From assembly GCF_001613405.1 (NCBI RefSeq), contig NZ_BDCH01000043.1, positions 52,945 through 116,944 of the forward strand: DNA of 64,000 bases, given 5' to 3'. The notes under the pieces were generated by a model that made no database searches, was not told the DNA's origin, and was given only the letters and a program-made list of their open reading frames with translations. The stretch's first letter is position 1; the number at the start of each line of letters is the position of its first letter. Below are positions 43,906 to 53,061 of the stretch, one piece after another. Position numbers and translations under genes: made by a program. Origin of the DNA: Nocardia crassostreae (lineage in GTDB: Bacteria > Actinomycetota > Actinomycetes > Mycobacteriales > Mycobacteriaceae).

Positions 43906-44633
43906 AGTTCTTCTCCCATCCGGATGAGCGCGAGGAAGGCGTTCTCCAGGCTGAATTCTCCGGTGCCGGAACGCAATTCGTCGGGACTGAGCTGGGCCAG
44001 CAGGTGGCCCTCGCGCATGAGCAGGAGCTTGTCGCAGTGCTCGGCCTCGTCCATGACATGGCTGGACACGATCAAAGTGCGCCCGCCGCGGGCCAATTCG
44101 TGGAACTGCTCCCACAGATCGGCGCGCAGCACCGGGTCCAGGCCGACGGTCGGCTCGTCCAGAACGAGCAGCTCGGGATCGGCCACCAAGGCGCAGGCCA
44201 GGGAGGCGCGCGTGCGCTGCCCGCCGGAGAGCTGGTTGCCGCGATTGCCCGCGTGGCTGCTCAATCCCACGGCGGCAATGGCGGTTTCGACATCCTCGTA
44301 CGAACACCCGTACAGCGCACCGAAATACGCGACATTGTCGGTGACGGTGAGATCGTCGTAGATGCTGGGCGCCTGGGTCACATAGCCGACCCGCCGCCGC
44401 AGCCCGGGTGCTCCGGCCTCTTCGCCGAGCACCTGCACCGAGCCCGATTCGATGAGCTGGGTGCCGACCATGCACCGCATGAGCGTGGTCTTCCCGCAGC
44501 CGGACGGCCCGAGCAGACCGGTAATGCTGCCTCTCGGCACGGTCAGGGAAATGTCTCGCAGAACCTGTCGCCCGCCGCGGTGCACCTCGAGGTGGTCGAT
44601 GGCAATGGCGGGCGGTGAGCTGGGCGCGGTCAC
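43902..44633 (-). CDS. ABC transporter ATP-binding protein
   Basis: 243 residues from the GTG at 44633, chosen for GAGGG 6 nt upstream; the frame is open further but crosses the operator. Walker A is GPSGCGKTT, signature LSGGQRTRASLA, Walker B ELLVLDEPTVGLDP, and the switch histidine SSHVMDEA. It powers the adjoining permease. Operon order is ATPase, permease, TetR, each joined by GTGA. Confidence 0.94.
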   Translation of the reverse strand: MTAPSSPPAIAIDHLEVHRGGRQVLRDISLTVPRGSITGLLGPSGCGKTTLMRCMVGTQLIESGSVQVLGEEAGAPGLRRRVGYVTQAPSIYDDLTVTDNVAYFGALYGCSYEDVETAIAAVGLSSHAGNRGNQLSGGQRTRASLACALVADPELLVLDEPTVGLDPVLRADLWEQFHELARGGRTLIVSSHVMDEAEHCDKLLLMREGHLLAQLSPDELRSGTGEFSLENAFLALIRMGEEL

Positions 44634-44643
44634 GATCACCCTC

Positions 44644-44679
44644 AATTCATCGAGTGTTGAATTCACTACGTGATGAATT
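44644..44679. promoter_or_regulatory. 36-bp palindromic operator of the TetR-ABC operon
   Basis: Outer arms AATTCATC (44644-44651) and GATGAATT (44672-44679) and inner TGAATTCA (44658-44665) share one centre at 44661.5; 14 of 18 base pairs are symmetric. It lies 10 bp before the ATPase start in otherwise GC-rich DNA. Confidence 0.75.
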
Positions 44680-44705
44680 CTGCGCTTCGGCGGCGCACAG
44701 CGCAA

Positions 44706-44740
44706 GACCCGCCGCGTGTCGTCCTCACACGCGGCGGGTC
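44706..44740 (-). terminator. Terminator of the multicopper oxidase gene
   Basis: Perfect 14-bp stem GACCCGCCGCGTGT / ACACGCGGCGGGTC with a 7-nt loop, 16 nt past the stop at 44757 on the minus strand. Confidence 0.75.
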
Positions 44741-44756
44741 GGAGGAGCGGAACCGA

Positions 44757-46265
44757 TCAGTGACCGGCGTGCTGCATCGGCGGCGTACCGGCCTGACCAC
44801 CGGGTTCCACGACCACGAATTGGCCCATCATGCCCAGGTCCTCGTGCCAGAGCAGATGACAGTGATACATGTACGGCGTATTCGGATCGGCGGGCCCGTC
44901 GAAGCGCACCACCAGCCGCACGGTGCTGCCCGGCGCCAGGAACACGGTGTCCTTCGGCCCGCGCAATTCCGGCGGCGGCGCCCCGCCGTCCACCTCGGCG
45001 ACGGCGGACTGCACATCGTGCACGTGGAAGTTGTGCGGCATCCCGTCGTTGTTGCGCACGACCCAGGTCTCGGTACTGCCCCGCGTGATCGTGGCGTCGA
45101 TCCGGTTCATATCCATTTCCTGACCGTTGATCTGCGCGAACTGCAGATCGAACGGGCGCTCGCGCACTGAATCCGCGGCCTTCGGCAGTTCGGAGGCGAC
45201 CAGCTCGGACGGCAGCGCGGGCGAGGGCCGCAGCGTATCGGCGGCCCGCAGTTCGAGGATGTCGAACCGGTCGTCACCGCCGCTGAACCGCTGATTCCAG
45301 AAGTCCATTCCCGCGTCGATGGGGTTGCCGCGCAACACCACTCGCTCACCGGCCCGCATGCGGACCACGATCTCGGCCCGCTCACCGGGCGACAGCTGGA
45401 GCCGATCGAGCTGAACCGGCTGGTCCAGCAGACCGCCATCGGTGCCGATCAGCGCGAACGATCGATCATCGGCGAAGCCGAAGTTGAAAATCCTTGCGGG
45501 AGAAGCATTCAGCAGCCGCAACCGGACGAGCTCATCGCCGACGTTCCGATACGGCGCGAGCGTCCCATTGACCATGGTCTGCTCCCCGAGGAAGCCGATA
45601 TCGCGGAACATCTTGTGCGCGGTATCGAATCGCGAACCGCGAAACTGCACGTCCTGCACGATGATCGGCAGATCGTCCACCCCGTATGTGCGCGGCAGCG
45701 GCAACGCGTCGGCGATATCGTCGTCGAGCAGGAACACCCCGGCCAGCCCGCGCTGCACATGAGTTTCGGTCTTACCGTGCGGATGCGGGTGATACCAGAG
45801 GCTGGCCGCCGGTTGGTTCACCGTCCATTCCGGAGTCCAGGTCGCACCCGGCTCCACCATCTGATGCGGCCCGCCGTCCATGGCCGCGGGCACGTGCATC
45901 CCGTGCCAGTGCACCGTCGAAGCCTCGTCGAGACCATTGCCGATCTGCACCCGCACCTTCTCCCCGCGCCGCGCCCGCAGCGTCGGCCCGAGGTAATCGC
46001 CATTGAACCCCCAGGTCTCGGTCACCTGCCCCGGCCGGAATTCCCGCTGCCCCGAACGCATGTCGAGCCGGAACACCCGCGTGCCGTCCGCCTCGACCAC
46101 CGAATCCGCCAAGGGCGGAATGCTCAGCTCGTTGGTGAAATCCACCGCGCCGACCGTGGACACCTCGGCCGAGTTGTACACCCACACCGCGCCGCCGCCG
46201 ATCAAGAGGCCCGCCGCCACCAGAAACACCGTGATACCCAGCGCTATTCGCCGTACTGCCACCAT
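44757..46265 (-). CDS. Multicopper oxidase (CueO-like)
   Basis: 502 residues. One N-terminal hydrophobic segment (IALGITVFLVAAGLLIGGGAVW) acts as signal anchor. Copper-binding motifs are complete: HWHGMH, WYHPHPHG, HNFHVHDVQ and HCHLLWHEDLGMM, the last with a methionine as type 1 axial ligand. The three-cupredoxin enzyme probably oxidises Cu(I), Fe(II) or phenols outside the membrane using O2. It is transcribed alone. Confidence 0.93.
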   Translation of the reverse strand: MVAVRRIALGITVFLVAAGLLIGGGAVWVYNSAEVSTVGAVDFTNELSIPPLADSVVEADGTRVFRLDMRSGQREFRPGQVTETWGFNGDYLGPTLRARRGEKVRVQIGNGLDEASTVHWHGMHVPAAMDGGPHQMVEPGATWTPEWTVNQPAASLWYHPHPHGKTETHVQRGLAGVFLLDDDIADALPLPRTYGVDDLPIIVQDVQFRGSRFDTAHKMFRDIGFLGEQTMVNGTLAPYRNVGDELVRLRLLNASPARIFNFGFADDRSFALIGTDGGLLDQPVQLDRLQLSPGERAEIVVRMRAGERVVLRGNPIDAGMDFWNQRFSGGDDRFDILELRAADTLRPSPALPSELVASELPKAADSVRERPFDLQFAQINGQEMDMNRIDATITRGSTETWVVRNNDGMPHNFHVHDVQSAVAEVDGGAPPPELRGPKDTVFLAPGSTVRLVVRFDGPADPNTPYMYHCHLLWHEDLGMMGQFVVVEPGGQAGTPPMQHAGH

Positions 46266-46484
46266 GGCGCAAACGGTAGGAAATCACCGGCCGCCGCCAC
46301 ATCCAGGAGCGCCCCGATCCCGCACCCCACCCCGACCCCGAGATGTCCCTGAGCCGCACCCCCTCCGGACTCCGTCGCGGCGGGCGGGCAGCCCTGTGTC
46401 ACGAAATTCCGCCCAGTGAGAATCTCGCTCGAAACCGGCCGCTCGGTACCGCGATTTGCCCGATTCACCTCTACGCTCACCTCC

Positions 46485-47687
46485 GTGACCAGCAACACCC
46501 CCGGCGAAGCCGATGATCGCGCCGAAGGCGGCCAACTCCGCGCCTCCACTCTCGAGCTGTTCTTCGACCTCGTCTTCGTATTCACCATGACGGCGCTGAC
46601 GCACTCCTTCACCCACCACCCCGGCTGGACCGCCCTCGGTCAGGTGGCGCTCATGTTCGGCCTCATCTGGTGGATGTACACCGGCTATGTGTGGCTGACC
46701 AACGAGGTGGCGCCGGACAATTCCATGCGCCGCACGCTGCTGCTCATCGGCATGTTCGGCTTCTTCGTCATCGCCTTGGCGATTCCGGGCGCCTTCGAAG
46801 GCTCCGGTGTGGCGTTCGGTGTCGGCTATGTCCTGGTCAATACCGTGCACACGGTCCTGTTCGCGGTGTCCGGCGGCGAGTCCTCGGTCCGGGCGATCCG
46901 CGCGATCGGCCCGACCAACGCGCTGGCGGCGGGATTGGTGCTGGCGGGCGGGTTCATTCACGGCTGGCCGCGCTACCTGCTGTGGACGCTCGCCTTCGCC
47001 GTCGAGGTCAGCTCGCCGTATCTGGTCGATACCGGCGGGTTCGTGGTGCGCGTCAGCCATTTCTGTGAACGCCACGGCCTGGTGATCATTGTCGCGCTGG
47101 GCGAATCGGTGGTGGCCATCGGCGCGGGGCTGGCGGGCCGGGAGATTACGGTCGGTCTGATCGCCATGGTCGCCCTGGGGCTCACGCTGGTCTACGTGCT
47201 GTGGTGGGCGTATTTCGGCCACGACGACGAACACGGCGAACACGCCCTGGCGGCGCTGTCCGTACCGGATCGGATACGACCCAGCGTGCTGGCGTACGGC
47301 TATTCGCTCTACGTGCTGCTGGTGGGAGTCGTCATGACCGCCGCGGGTATCAGCATGACCATTGCCCACGGCAATGAATCCGCCTCCACCGCGGCCGCTC
47401 TGGCCCTCTCCGGCGGCGTGGCCCTGTACTTCCTGGGCCAGTTCGCCTTCCGGCTGTCGCTGAACCTGCCCCGAGCCTGGCTGAAACTGGTGGCCGCACT
47501 GGCAGTCCTGGCCACGGCGCCCATCGGGGTCATCTGGGTGGCCTGGGGTCAGCTGGCTGTCCTGATCGTCATCGCCTACGCCTTCGTGATCGCCGACGAC
47601 GTGATCACCATCCGCGCCGGGGAGGGCGGCCGGTACACCAACCGCTCCCGCTTCGCGGCCCGCGTCGGCCGCCGCCCCACCGGGTGA
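46485..47687 (+). CDS. LtrA-type (low temperature requirement A) membrane protein
   Basis: 400 residues from the GTG at 46485; an upstream GTG frame adds a weak N-terminus. It has about 11 helices, with the LtrA start RASTLELFFDLVFVFTMTALTH, then WWMYTGYVWLTNEV, FCERHGLVIIVALGESVVAIG and WAYFGHDDEHGEHAL. The family is widespread but its transport or enzymatic role is unsettled. Nothing in the context helps. Confidence 0.88.
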   Translation: MTSNTPGEADDRAEGGQLRASTLELFFDLVFVFTMTALTHSFTHHPGWTALGQVALMFGLIWWMYTGYVWLTNEVAPDNSMRRTLLLIGMFGFFVIALAIPGAFEGSGVAFGVGYVLVNTVHTVLFAVSGGESSVRAIRAIGPTNALAAGLVLAGGFIHGWPRYLLWTLAFAVEVSSPYLVDTGGFVVRVSHFCERHGLVIIVALGESVVAIGAGLAGREITVGLIAMVALGLTLVYVLWWAYFGHDDEHGEHALAALSVPDRIRPSVLAYGYSLYVLLVGVVMTAAGISMTIAHGNESASTAAALALSGGVALYFLGQFAFRLSLNLPRAWLKLVAALAVLATAPIGVIWVAWGQLAVLIVIAYAFVIADDVITIRAGEGGRYTNRSRFAARVGRRPTG

Positions 47688-47781
47688 CATATCGGCCACA
47701 GGGATGACCAAAGTCTGACGGTCGCGCGCCACGCCGCCGCGAGGCGCGCGAATCACGGCGACCGCGCCCAGAATCGACGCC

Positions 47782-48837
47782 ATGCGCGTACTGCTGACCG
47801 GCGCCGCCGGTTTCATCGGCTCCCACATTCGCCGCGCCCTCGCCGCCGCCGGGCACGAGGTCCTGGCCGTGGATCTGATGCTCGCGGCCGCTCACGGACC
47901 CGACGCGAGCCCGCCGGACGGCGTGGATCGGGTGGACGTCCGCGATCCCGACGCCCTCGACGCCCGGCTTCGCGGTATCGACGCGGTCTGCCATCAGGCG
48001 GCGGTGGTCGGCGCGGGGGTCAGCGCCCAGGATGCGCCCGCCTATGCCTCGCACAATGATCTGGGCACCGCGGTCCTGCTGGCCGCCATGGATCGCGCGG
48101 GCTGCCGCCATCTGGTGCTGGCCTCCTCCATGGTCGTCTACGGCGAAGGCCGATACCGGGACGCACCAGCGGATTTCGTACCGGGCCCGCGGTCGCGCGC
48201 GGATCTGGACCGCGGCCTCTTCGATCACCGCGGCCCCACCGGCGACCCGCTCGGCTGGGCCACCATCGACGAGACCGCGCCGCTGCGACCCCGCAGTCTC
48301 TACGCGGCGAGCAAGGTCGCGCAGGAGCATTACGCCGCGGCCTGGGCCACCGCCACCGATTCGACCGTCACCGCGCTGCGCTATCACAATGTCTATGGTG
48401 ACGATATGCCCAGGGACACACCATATTCCGGCGTGGCCGCCATCTTCCGCTCGGCGCTGGAGGCAGGCCGTGCACCCCGGGTCTTCGAGGACGGCCGCCA
48501 GGCGCGGGATTTCGTCCATGTGCGCGATATCGCGGCCGCCAATATCGCGGCGCTGGAACAGCCCCTCGATGCTTTCACGCCGCTGAACATCGCCTCCGGC
48601 GACCCCATCACCATCGGCGAGGTCGCGGTCATCCTGGCGGCGGCGAGCGCGGGCAAGGATCCGGTGATCACCGGCGAATACCGCGCGGGGGACGTCCGGC
48701 ACATCGTGGCCAGTCCGGAAAAGGCAAGGCGGGAACTGGGATTCGCGGCCGCGATCGACCCGTCCAAGGGCTTGACCGAATTCGCCACCGCCCCATTGCG
48801 CGCCGCGGTCGCGACCGGAGCGCCCACCTGGCGCTGA
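47782..48837 (+). CDS. NAD-dependent epimerase/dehydratase
   Basis: 351 residues of extended SDR type: NAD loop LTGAAGFIGSHI, SSMVVYGEGRY (catalytic Ser/Thr region) and the YAASK pair (YxxxK), plus RDFVHVRDIAAANI common to UDP-glucose 4-epimerase-like enzymes. It probably acts on a nucleotide sugar. It could serve the envelope sugar cassette at 37-42 kb, but is not linked to it directly. Confidence 0.88.
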   Translation: MRVLLTGAAGFIGSHIRRALAAAGHEVLAVDLMLAAAHGPDASPPDGVDRVDVRDPDALDARLRGIDAVCHQAAVVGAGVSAQDAPAYASHNDLGTAVLLAAMDRAGCRHLVLASSMVVYGEGRYRDAPADFVPGPRSRADLDRGLFDHRGPTGDPLGWATIDETAPLRPRSLYAASKVAQEHYAAAWATATDSTVTALRYHNVYGDDMPRDTPYSGVAAIFRSALEAGRAPRVFEDGRQARDFVHVRDIAAANIAALEQPLDAFTPLNIASGDPITIGEVAVILAAASAGKDPVITGEYRAGDVRHIVASPEKARRELGFAAAIDPSKGLTEFATAPLRAAVATGAPTWR

Positions 48838-48849
48838 TGCCGTCGGCGC

Positions 48850-49872
48850 CTACGCGACCGGCAGTACCGGCAGGCGGATCTGGAATCGCGTGCCCTGGGT
48901 GAGGTTCTCGGCGCTGATGCTGCCGTGATGGGCCTCCATGAGACCGGCGGCAATGGCCAGGCCCATTCCGCTGCTGCTGCCCAGGCCCGCGGCGGCGGGG
49001 GAGCGGGCCGCGGTGCCGCGGTAGGCGACCTCGAAGATTCGGCGCAGGTCCACCTCGGCGATGCCCGGACCGGTGTCGTCCACGCGGATCCAGGCCTGGT
49101 CATTGTCGGTGCCGGTGGAGATGTCGATGCGCCCGCCGGGCGGGGTGTGCGCGAGTGCGTTCGCCACCAGATTCGTCAGCACCCGGGTCAGTGCGGCATC
49201 GCTGCCCGACACCAGGATTCGGCTCCAGGGCTGGCGGGCGGCAATGGCGATATCCGCGCGGTCGGCCGCCGGACGGTAGGCGCCGAGCACCTCGTCGACG
49301 ATCTCGCGCAGATCGATGGGTTCCAGCTTCAGCCTCATGGTGCCGGAGTTGATCTTCGACATCTCGAACAGGTCGTCCACCATATCGGAGAGCCGATTGG
49401 TCTCCCGCACAATCTGATTCGCGTAGCGCTCCACATCCTCCGGATTGTCGACCACGCCGTCGGAGAGCGCCTCGCCCATGGCGCGGATACCGGCGAGCGG
49501 GGTGCGCAGATCATGGCTGACCCAGGTGACCAGCTCGCGGCGGGATCGTTCGGCGGCGCGCTCCTTCTCCAGCATCCGCCGCTCCCACACCGTTTTTCGT
49601 GCCTGCGCCCGGCCAAGCAGGATGGCGGCGGGCACCGTGACCGCTGTGACCACGCTCAGTACCACCGCGATCTTGGCGAATTCGCCGGTGAACATGAGAC
49701 CGCTCGTCGCGATCACGCCGGTGAGGGTGGCCACGGTCGGAATCAGCACCAGCACGGGCATACTCGTGGTCATCGCCCGGTTGCGGGTGAACCGCAGCAG
49801 GATTGCCCCCACCGCCACCACTGGCAGCGAGCCGAGCAGCGCGTAGCCGATGAGATTCGGGATGTCATTCAT
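48850..49872 (-). CDS. Sensor histidine kinase
   Basis: 340 residues. Three or so N-terminal membrane helices (to residue 85) with almost no extracellular loop, then HisKA with His120 in SHDLRTPLAGIRAM, N-box NLVANALAHTPPGG, and ATP-lid motifs DDTGPGI and GMGLAIAAGLMEAHHG. The short sensor suggests a membrane or intramembrane signal. It overlaps the response regulator gene by 8 bp. Confidence 0.93.
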   Translation of the reverse strand: MNDIPNLIGYALLGSLPVVAVGAILLRFTRNRAMTTSMPVLVLIPTVATLTGVIATSGLMFTGEFAKIAVVLSVVTAVTVPAAILLGRAQARKTVWERRMLEKERAAERSRRELVTWVSHDLRTPLAGIRAMGEALSDGVVDNPEDVERYANQIVRETNRLSDMVDDLFEMSKINSGTMRLKLEPIDLREIVDEVLGAYRPAADRADIAIAARQPWSRILVSGSDAALTRVLTNLVANALAHTPPGGRIDISTGTDNDQAWIRVDDTGPGIAEVDLRRIFEVAYRGTAARSPAAAGLGSSSGMGLAIAAGLMEAHHGSISAENLTQGTRFQIRLPVLPVA

Positions 49873-50560
49873 GGGAGACGCCCTCGGAATCGGTACGGCC
49901 CCAGGCGTATCCGCGGCCCCACACGGTATCGATGCGATGCGCCGTGCCCAGTTTGGCGCGCAGGCGTTTGATGTGCACGGTCACCGTCGACAGATCGCCG
50001 AAGCTCCACCCCCACACCTGGGCGAGCAGTTCCTCCCGGCTGAACACGCGGCGCTGATTGGCCAGCAGGAAGGCCAGCAGATCGAATTCGCGCGCGGTCA
50101 GCTCCACCGGTGCCCCCGCGACGGTCACCGTCCGCGCGGCCCGGCGCAATTCGACACTGCCGCCGCTGAGCACCTCCTCGGCGGTGACCGCCGCCGGATT
50201 CGCCCGACGCAGCACCGAGGCGACCCGCAGCGCAAGCTCCCGCGGACTGAACGGCTTGGTCACGTAATCGTCCGCGCCCGCCTGCAATCCGATCACCCGA
50301 TCGTCCTCCTCGCCGAGCGCGGTGAGCAGAATGATCGGCATATCCGGATGCGGCCCCGACCGCACCCGACGGCACAACTCGATCCCGTCCGGCGCGGGCA
50401 TCATCACATCCAGCACCGCGAGCGCGATGTCATTGCGCTCCAGCACCGCCGCCGTGGCGGGCCCGTCAGCGGTCTCGACCACCTCGAGCCCGTCCCGCTC
50501 CAGATACCGCCGCACCACCTCACGGACCACCGGATCGTCATCGGCCACCAGAATGCGCAT
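49865..50560 (-). CDS. OmpR-family response regulator
   Basis: 231 residues from the ATG at 50560. Receiver with DDD at 7-9, phospho-acceptor Asp51 (LDVMMPAPDG) and Lys in YVTKPFSPRE; C-terminal winged helix with ELTAREFDLLAFLLANQRRVFSREELL and a TVTVHIKRLRAKLG recognition helix. Partner of the overlapping kinase. Only 5 bp separate it from the upstream membrane-protein gene, so that gene may lie in the same operon. Confidence 0.95.
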   Translation of the reverse strand: MRILVADDDPVVREVVRRYLERDGLEVVETADGPATAAVLERNDIALAVLDVMMPAPDGIELCRRVRSGPHPDMPIILLTALGEEDDRVIGLQAGADDYVTKPFSPRELALRVASVLRRANPAAVTAEEVLSGGSVELRRAARTVTVAGAPVELTAREFDLLAFLLANQRRVFSREELLAQVWGWSFGDLSTVTVHIKRLRAKLGTAHRIDTVWGRGYAWGRTDSEGVSHE

Positions 50561-50565
50561 GTGAG

Positions 50566-52329
50566 TCACCAATTCGTGAGTATGAAATGAACCAGTAGCA
50601 ATGCCCCACCCGCCTGCACCATAAGCCAACCCCGCACCGCCCGGCCCGGCAGCAGCCCCGTCCCCGCCAGCACCCACACCGCGAACGGCAACCAGATCCG
50701 TTCCGTCTCCGCCTTACTGAGCCCACTCAGATCCGCCAGCAGCAGCGCCACGACCCCCGCCCCGGCCACCACCGCAGCCGGATCCACCGCCCCCCGCCAC
50801 TCCGCAAGCCCAGACCAGCCACGAAACCCGCTGCGAACGAACCATGTCCGCCACCCACGCCCACCGTGAATCGCAAGCGACCCCGCGCCGACCACCGCGT
50901 CCCGCGCCGCCCCCAACCGCGCGCCAACCACCGCGTCCCGCGCTGCACCCAACCGCGCGCCGACTGTCGCGTCCTGCGCTGTTCCGGCCTGTGCGCTGAC
51001 TGGTCTGTCGTGCACTGCCCGCAATTGCGCGCCGATCGGCCTGTCTCGCGCTGCCCCTGACTGCGCGCTGACTGTCGTGTCGTGCGTTGCCCCCAACTGC
51101 GCGCCGACTGGCGTGTCGTGTGCTGCTCGCGACTGTGGGCCCATCGGCGTATCTCGCGCCGCTCCACGCAGCGCGCCAATCCGCAGGCCCCACGCCGCTT
51201 CCCGGAGGAGTTCGAACCGTAGGCCGCCGAGGACCCGGTGCAGTGCGGCCGCCGCGGCTAGGCCGACGGCGCACAGTGTGGCCGCGAGGTTGGCCCACAC
51301 CCAGTACGAGTAGGGGCGCTCGCTGGCGATGCCCTGGTAGTACCGCTCCACCACTAGGTGATACCCATCCAGCCACCAGAATCCCGCCGCCTTGAAGGTC
51401 AGCACGACCAGTGCGACGCCGATCAGCGCGGGCACGGCGGGTCGCAGTGACCGCGCCACCAGGACCGCGGCCGCGGGCACCGCCATGAGTACCATGCCGT
51501 AACTTAGGAACAGCCCGAACCCGAAGAGCAGCCCGGAGGCGAGGGCCTGCGCCACCCAGTTCCGTCGGAGCCGAGTCGCCAGTGCCAGCAGTGCGACGGC
51601 CCATGCGGTCACACCCGCGAACAGCGCGTCCGCAGAGACCGCCAGCCAGATCGCCGCCGGTGCCAGCACGAGGAAAGGTAGTGCGGCACGGGCTCTTTCC
51701 TCCGCGCCGAGCGCTCGCACCGCCACCGCAACGGCGACCGCCGCACTGCATCCGGCCAGCAGGCAGAGCAGTCCGGCCCACGCGCCCCCGCCGAGCCCGA
51801 TTCGATCCAGCGCCACGAAGGTCAACAGCGCGCCCGGCGGATGCCCGGACACATGCGTGGTCCACGAATCCGGCTGGAAATCCAGGATGCGGCCGCAGAA
51901 TCCGTGCAGCATCTCCCCGATGTCGGCGACCCCGCCGACTTCGGCGAGGTACTCGTCGCGGGTGATGAGCCGCCCCGCGAACCCGCGCTGCCAGCCGTCC
52001 ACCATGGCGAGCGCGAAGGCCCACGCGACCGCCGTCAGCCAGGTGACGAGCAGCAGCCGCCGCCAGGGCAGCCGTCGCGCGAGCTCCGGCCCGAAACGCA
52101 CGACGAGCACGGCGATGACGAACGCCGGGATGGTGCCCCACCCGGCGTGCGGCAGCCACTCGCCGAATATCGGTGCCGCCCCGGCATACAACCGGCCCCG
52201 GGCCTGTTCGCTCATGATTAGCGGCACCAGGAATGCGGTCGCGAGCAGCGCCACCGCCCCCGCCGCGCAGTACAGGTCGGCGCGCCGTAGATCGAGGCGC
52301 GGACGGGTCAGGACGGGAGCATTCCGCAC
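50566..52329 (-). CDS. Multi-pass membrane protein with 12-residue repeats
   Basis: 587 residues from a GTG. About 12 helices; the loop after helix 1 has MSEQARGRLYAGAAPIFGEWL and a later loop DSWTTHVSGHPPGALLTFVAL, like GT-C/mannosyltransferase-type proteins of actinobacteria, though I see no firm catalytic motif. Residues 389-484 are eight tandem 12-residue repeats (GAARDxxVGAQL type) lying in one hydrophilic loop between membrane segments. The last helices resume after the repeat. It is followed closely by the two-component genes and diverges from a GT2/DUF2064 operon. Confidence 0.75.
   Translation of the reverse strand: MRNAPVLTRPRLDLRRADLYCAAGAVALLATAFLVPLIMSEQARGRLYAGAAPIFGEWLPHAGWGTIPAFVIAVLVVRFGPELARRLPWRRLLLVTWLTAVAWAFALAMVDGWQRGFAGRLITRDEYLAEVGGVADIGEMLHGFCGRILDFQPDSWTTHVSGHPPGALLTFVALDRIGLGGGAWAGLLCLLAGCSAAVAVAVAVRALGAEERARAALPFLVLAPAAIWLAVSADALFAGVTAWAVALLALATRLRRNWVAQALASGLLFGFGLFLSYGMVLMAVPAAAVLVARSLRPAVPALIGVALVVLTFKAAGFWWLDGYHLVVERYYQGIASERPYSYWVWANLAATLCAVGLAAAAALHRVLGGLRFELLREAAWGLRIGALRGAARDTPMGPQSRAAHDTPVGAQLGATHDTTVSAQSGAARDRPIGAQLRAVHDRPVSAQAGTAQDATVGARLGAARDAVVGARLGAARDAVVGAGSLAIHGGRGWRTWFVRSGFRGWSGLAEWRGAVDPAAVVAGAGVVALLLADLSGLSKAETERIWLPFAVWVLAGTGLLPGRAVRGWLMVQAGGALLLVHFILTNW
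50878..51165. repeat. In-frame 36-bp minisatellite, eight copies
   Basis: Exactly 288 bp = 8 x 36. Encoded units run GAARDTPMGPQS, RAAHDTPVGAQL, GATHDTTVSAQS, GAARDRPIGAQL, RAVHDRPVSAQA, GTAQDATVGARL, GAARDAVVGARL, GAARDAVVGAGS. Copies at the 3' end of the gene are the most alike, suggesting recent expansion there. Confidence 0.93.
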
Positions 52330-52454
52330 GGGCTCCAGCCTAGGCCGCGGACCGGCCGGAACCCGCCCGGAATGAGCGTCGGTCCAGCTCCCGTCATACT
52401 TTCGTCACCGGTCGCTACGGGTCTTTCCGGCCGCCCCGGCCCTACGGTCTAACC

Positions 52455-53061
52455 GTGACCGATTCGAACGAGGAACCCGGAGTCACCGTCGTCATCCCGT
52501 GCCGGGACGAAGCGGGCGCGCTTCCCGGCGTACTTTCGGCAATCCCACCCGGCTATCGGGTGATCGTGGTGGACAACGGTTCCGCCGACGCCACCGCCGC
52601 CGTGGCCCGCGCCGCCGGAGTCACCGTCGTCGCCGAACCCGTCCCCGGCTACGGCAGTGCCGTGCAAGCGGGTGTGGCCGCCGCCCGCACCACCGTGGTG
52701 GCGGTCCTGGACGGCGACGGATCCATGGACCCCCGCGAATTGCCCGCGCTCGTAGCCGAACTCGCTCCCCACATCGACATGGTCGTCGGCCGCCGCCGCC
52801 CGCCTCCGCCGCCACTACGGCCTGGCCGTCCACGACATAGCCGCCATGCGCGTCACCCACCGCACCCGCCTCCTGGCCCTGGGCCCCCTCCACCGCCGCT
52901 CCGGCTACCCCCTGGAACTGCTGGTCGCCGCCGCGAAATCCGGCTGGCGCCTGGTCGAACGCGACATCACCTACCGCCCGAGAACCCATGGCGCATCCAA
53001 GGTCTCGGGATCACTACGCGGAACCATCAAGGCCGCCAAAGACTTCTGGAGCGTCCGATGA
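52455..53061 (+). pseudogene. GT2 glycosyltransferase with internal deletion and frameshift
   Basis: From GTG 52455 the frame gives a GT2 start (VTVVIPCRDEAGALPGVL, VVDNGSADATAAVA, AVLDGDGSMDPREL, DMVVGRRR). At about 52795 the frame changes; another frame continues RLRRHYGLAVHDIAAMRVTHR to GASKVSGSLRGTIKAAKDFW and a TGA at 53059-53061. Relatives have some 20-25 residues between GRRR and LRRxYGL that are missing here, so roughly 60-75 bp plus a frame remainder were lost, within GCCGCC-rich repeats. The stop overlaps the next gene (ATGA). The product is probably dead unless this is an assembly collapse. Confidence 0.8.

Noticed and set aside
50866..51395. Plus-strand ORFs across the minisatellite
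   Set aside because: They are open only because the 36-bp repeat avoids stops in several frames; the minus-strand frame is continuous with clear membrane segments on both sides.
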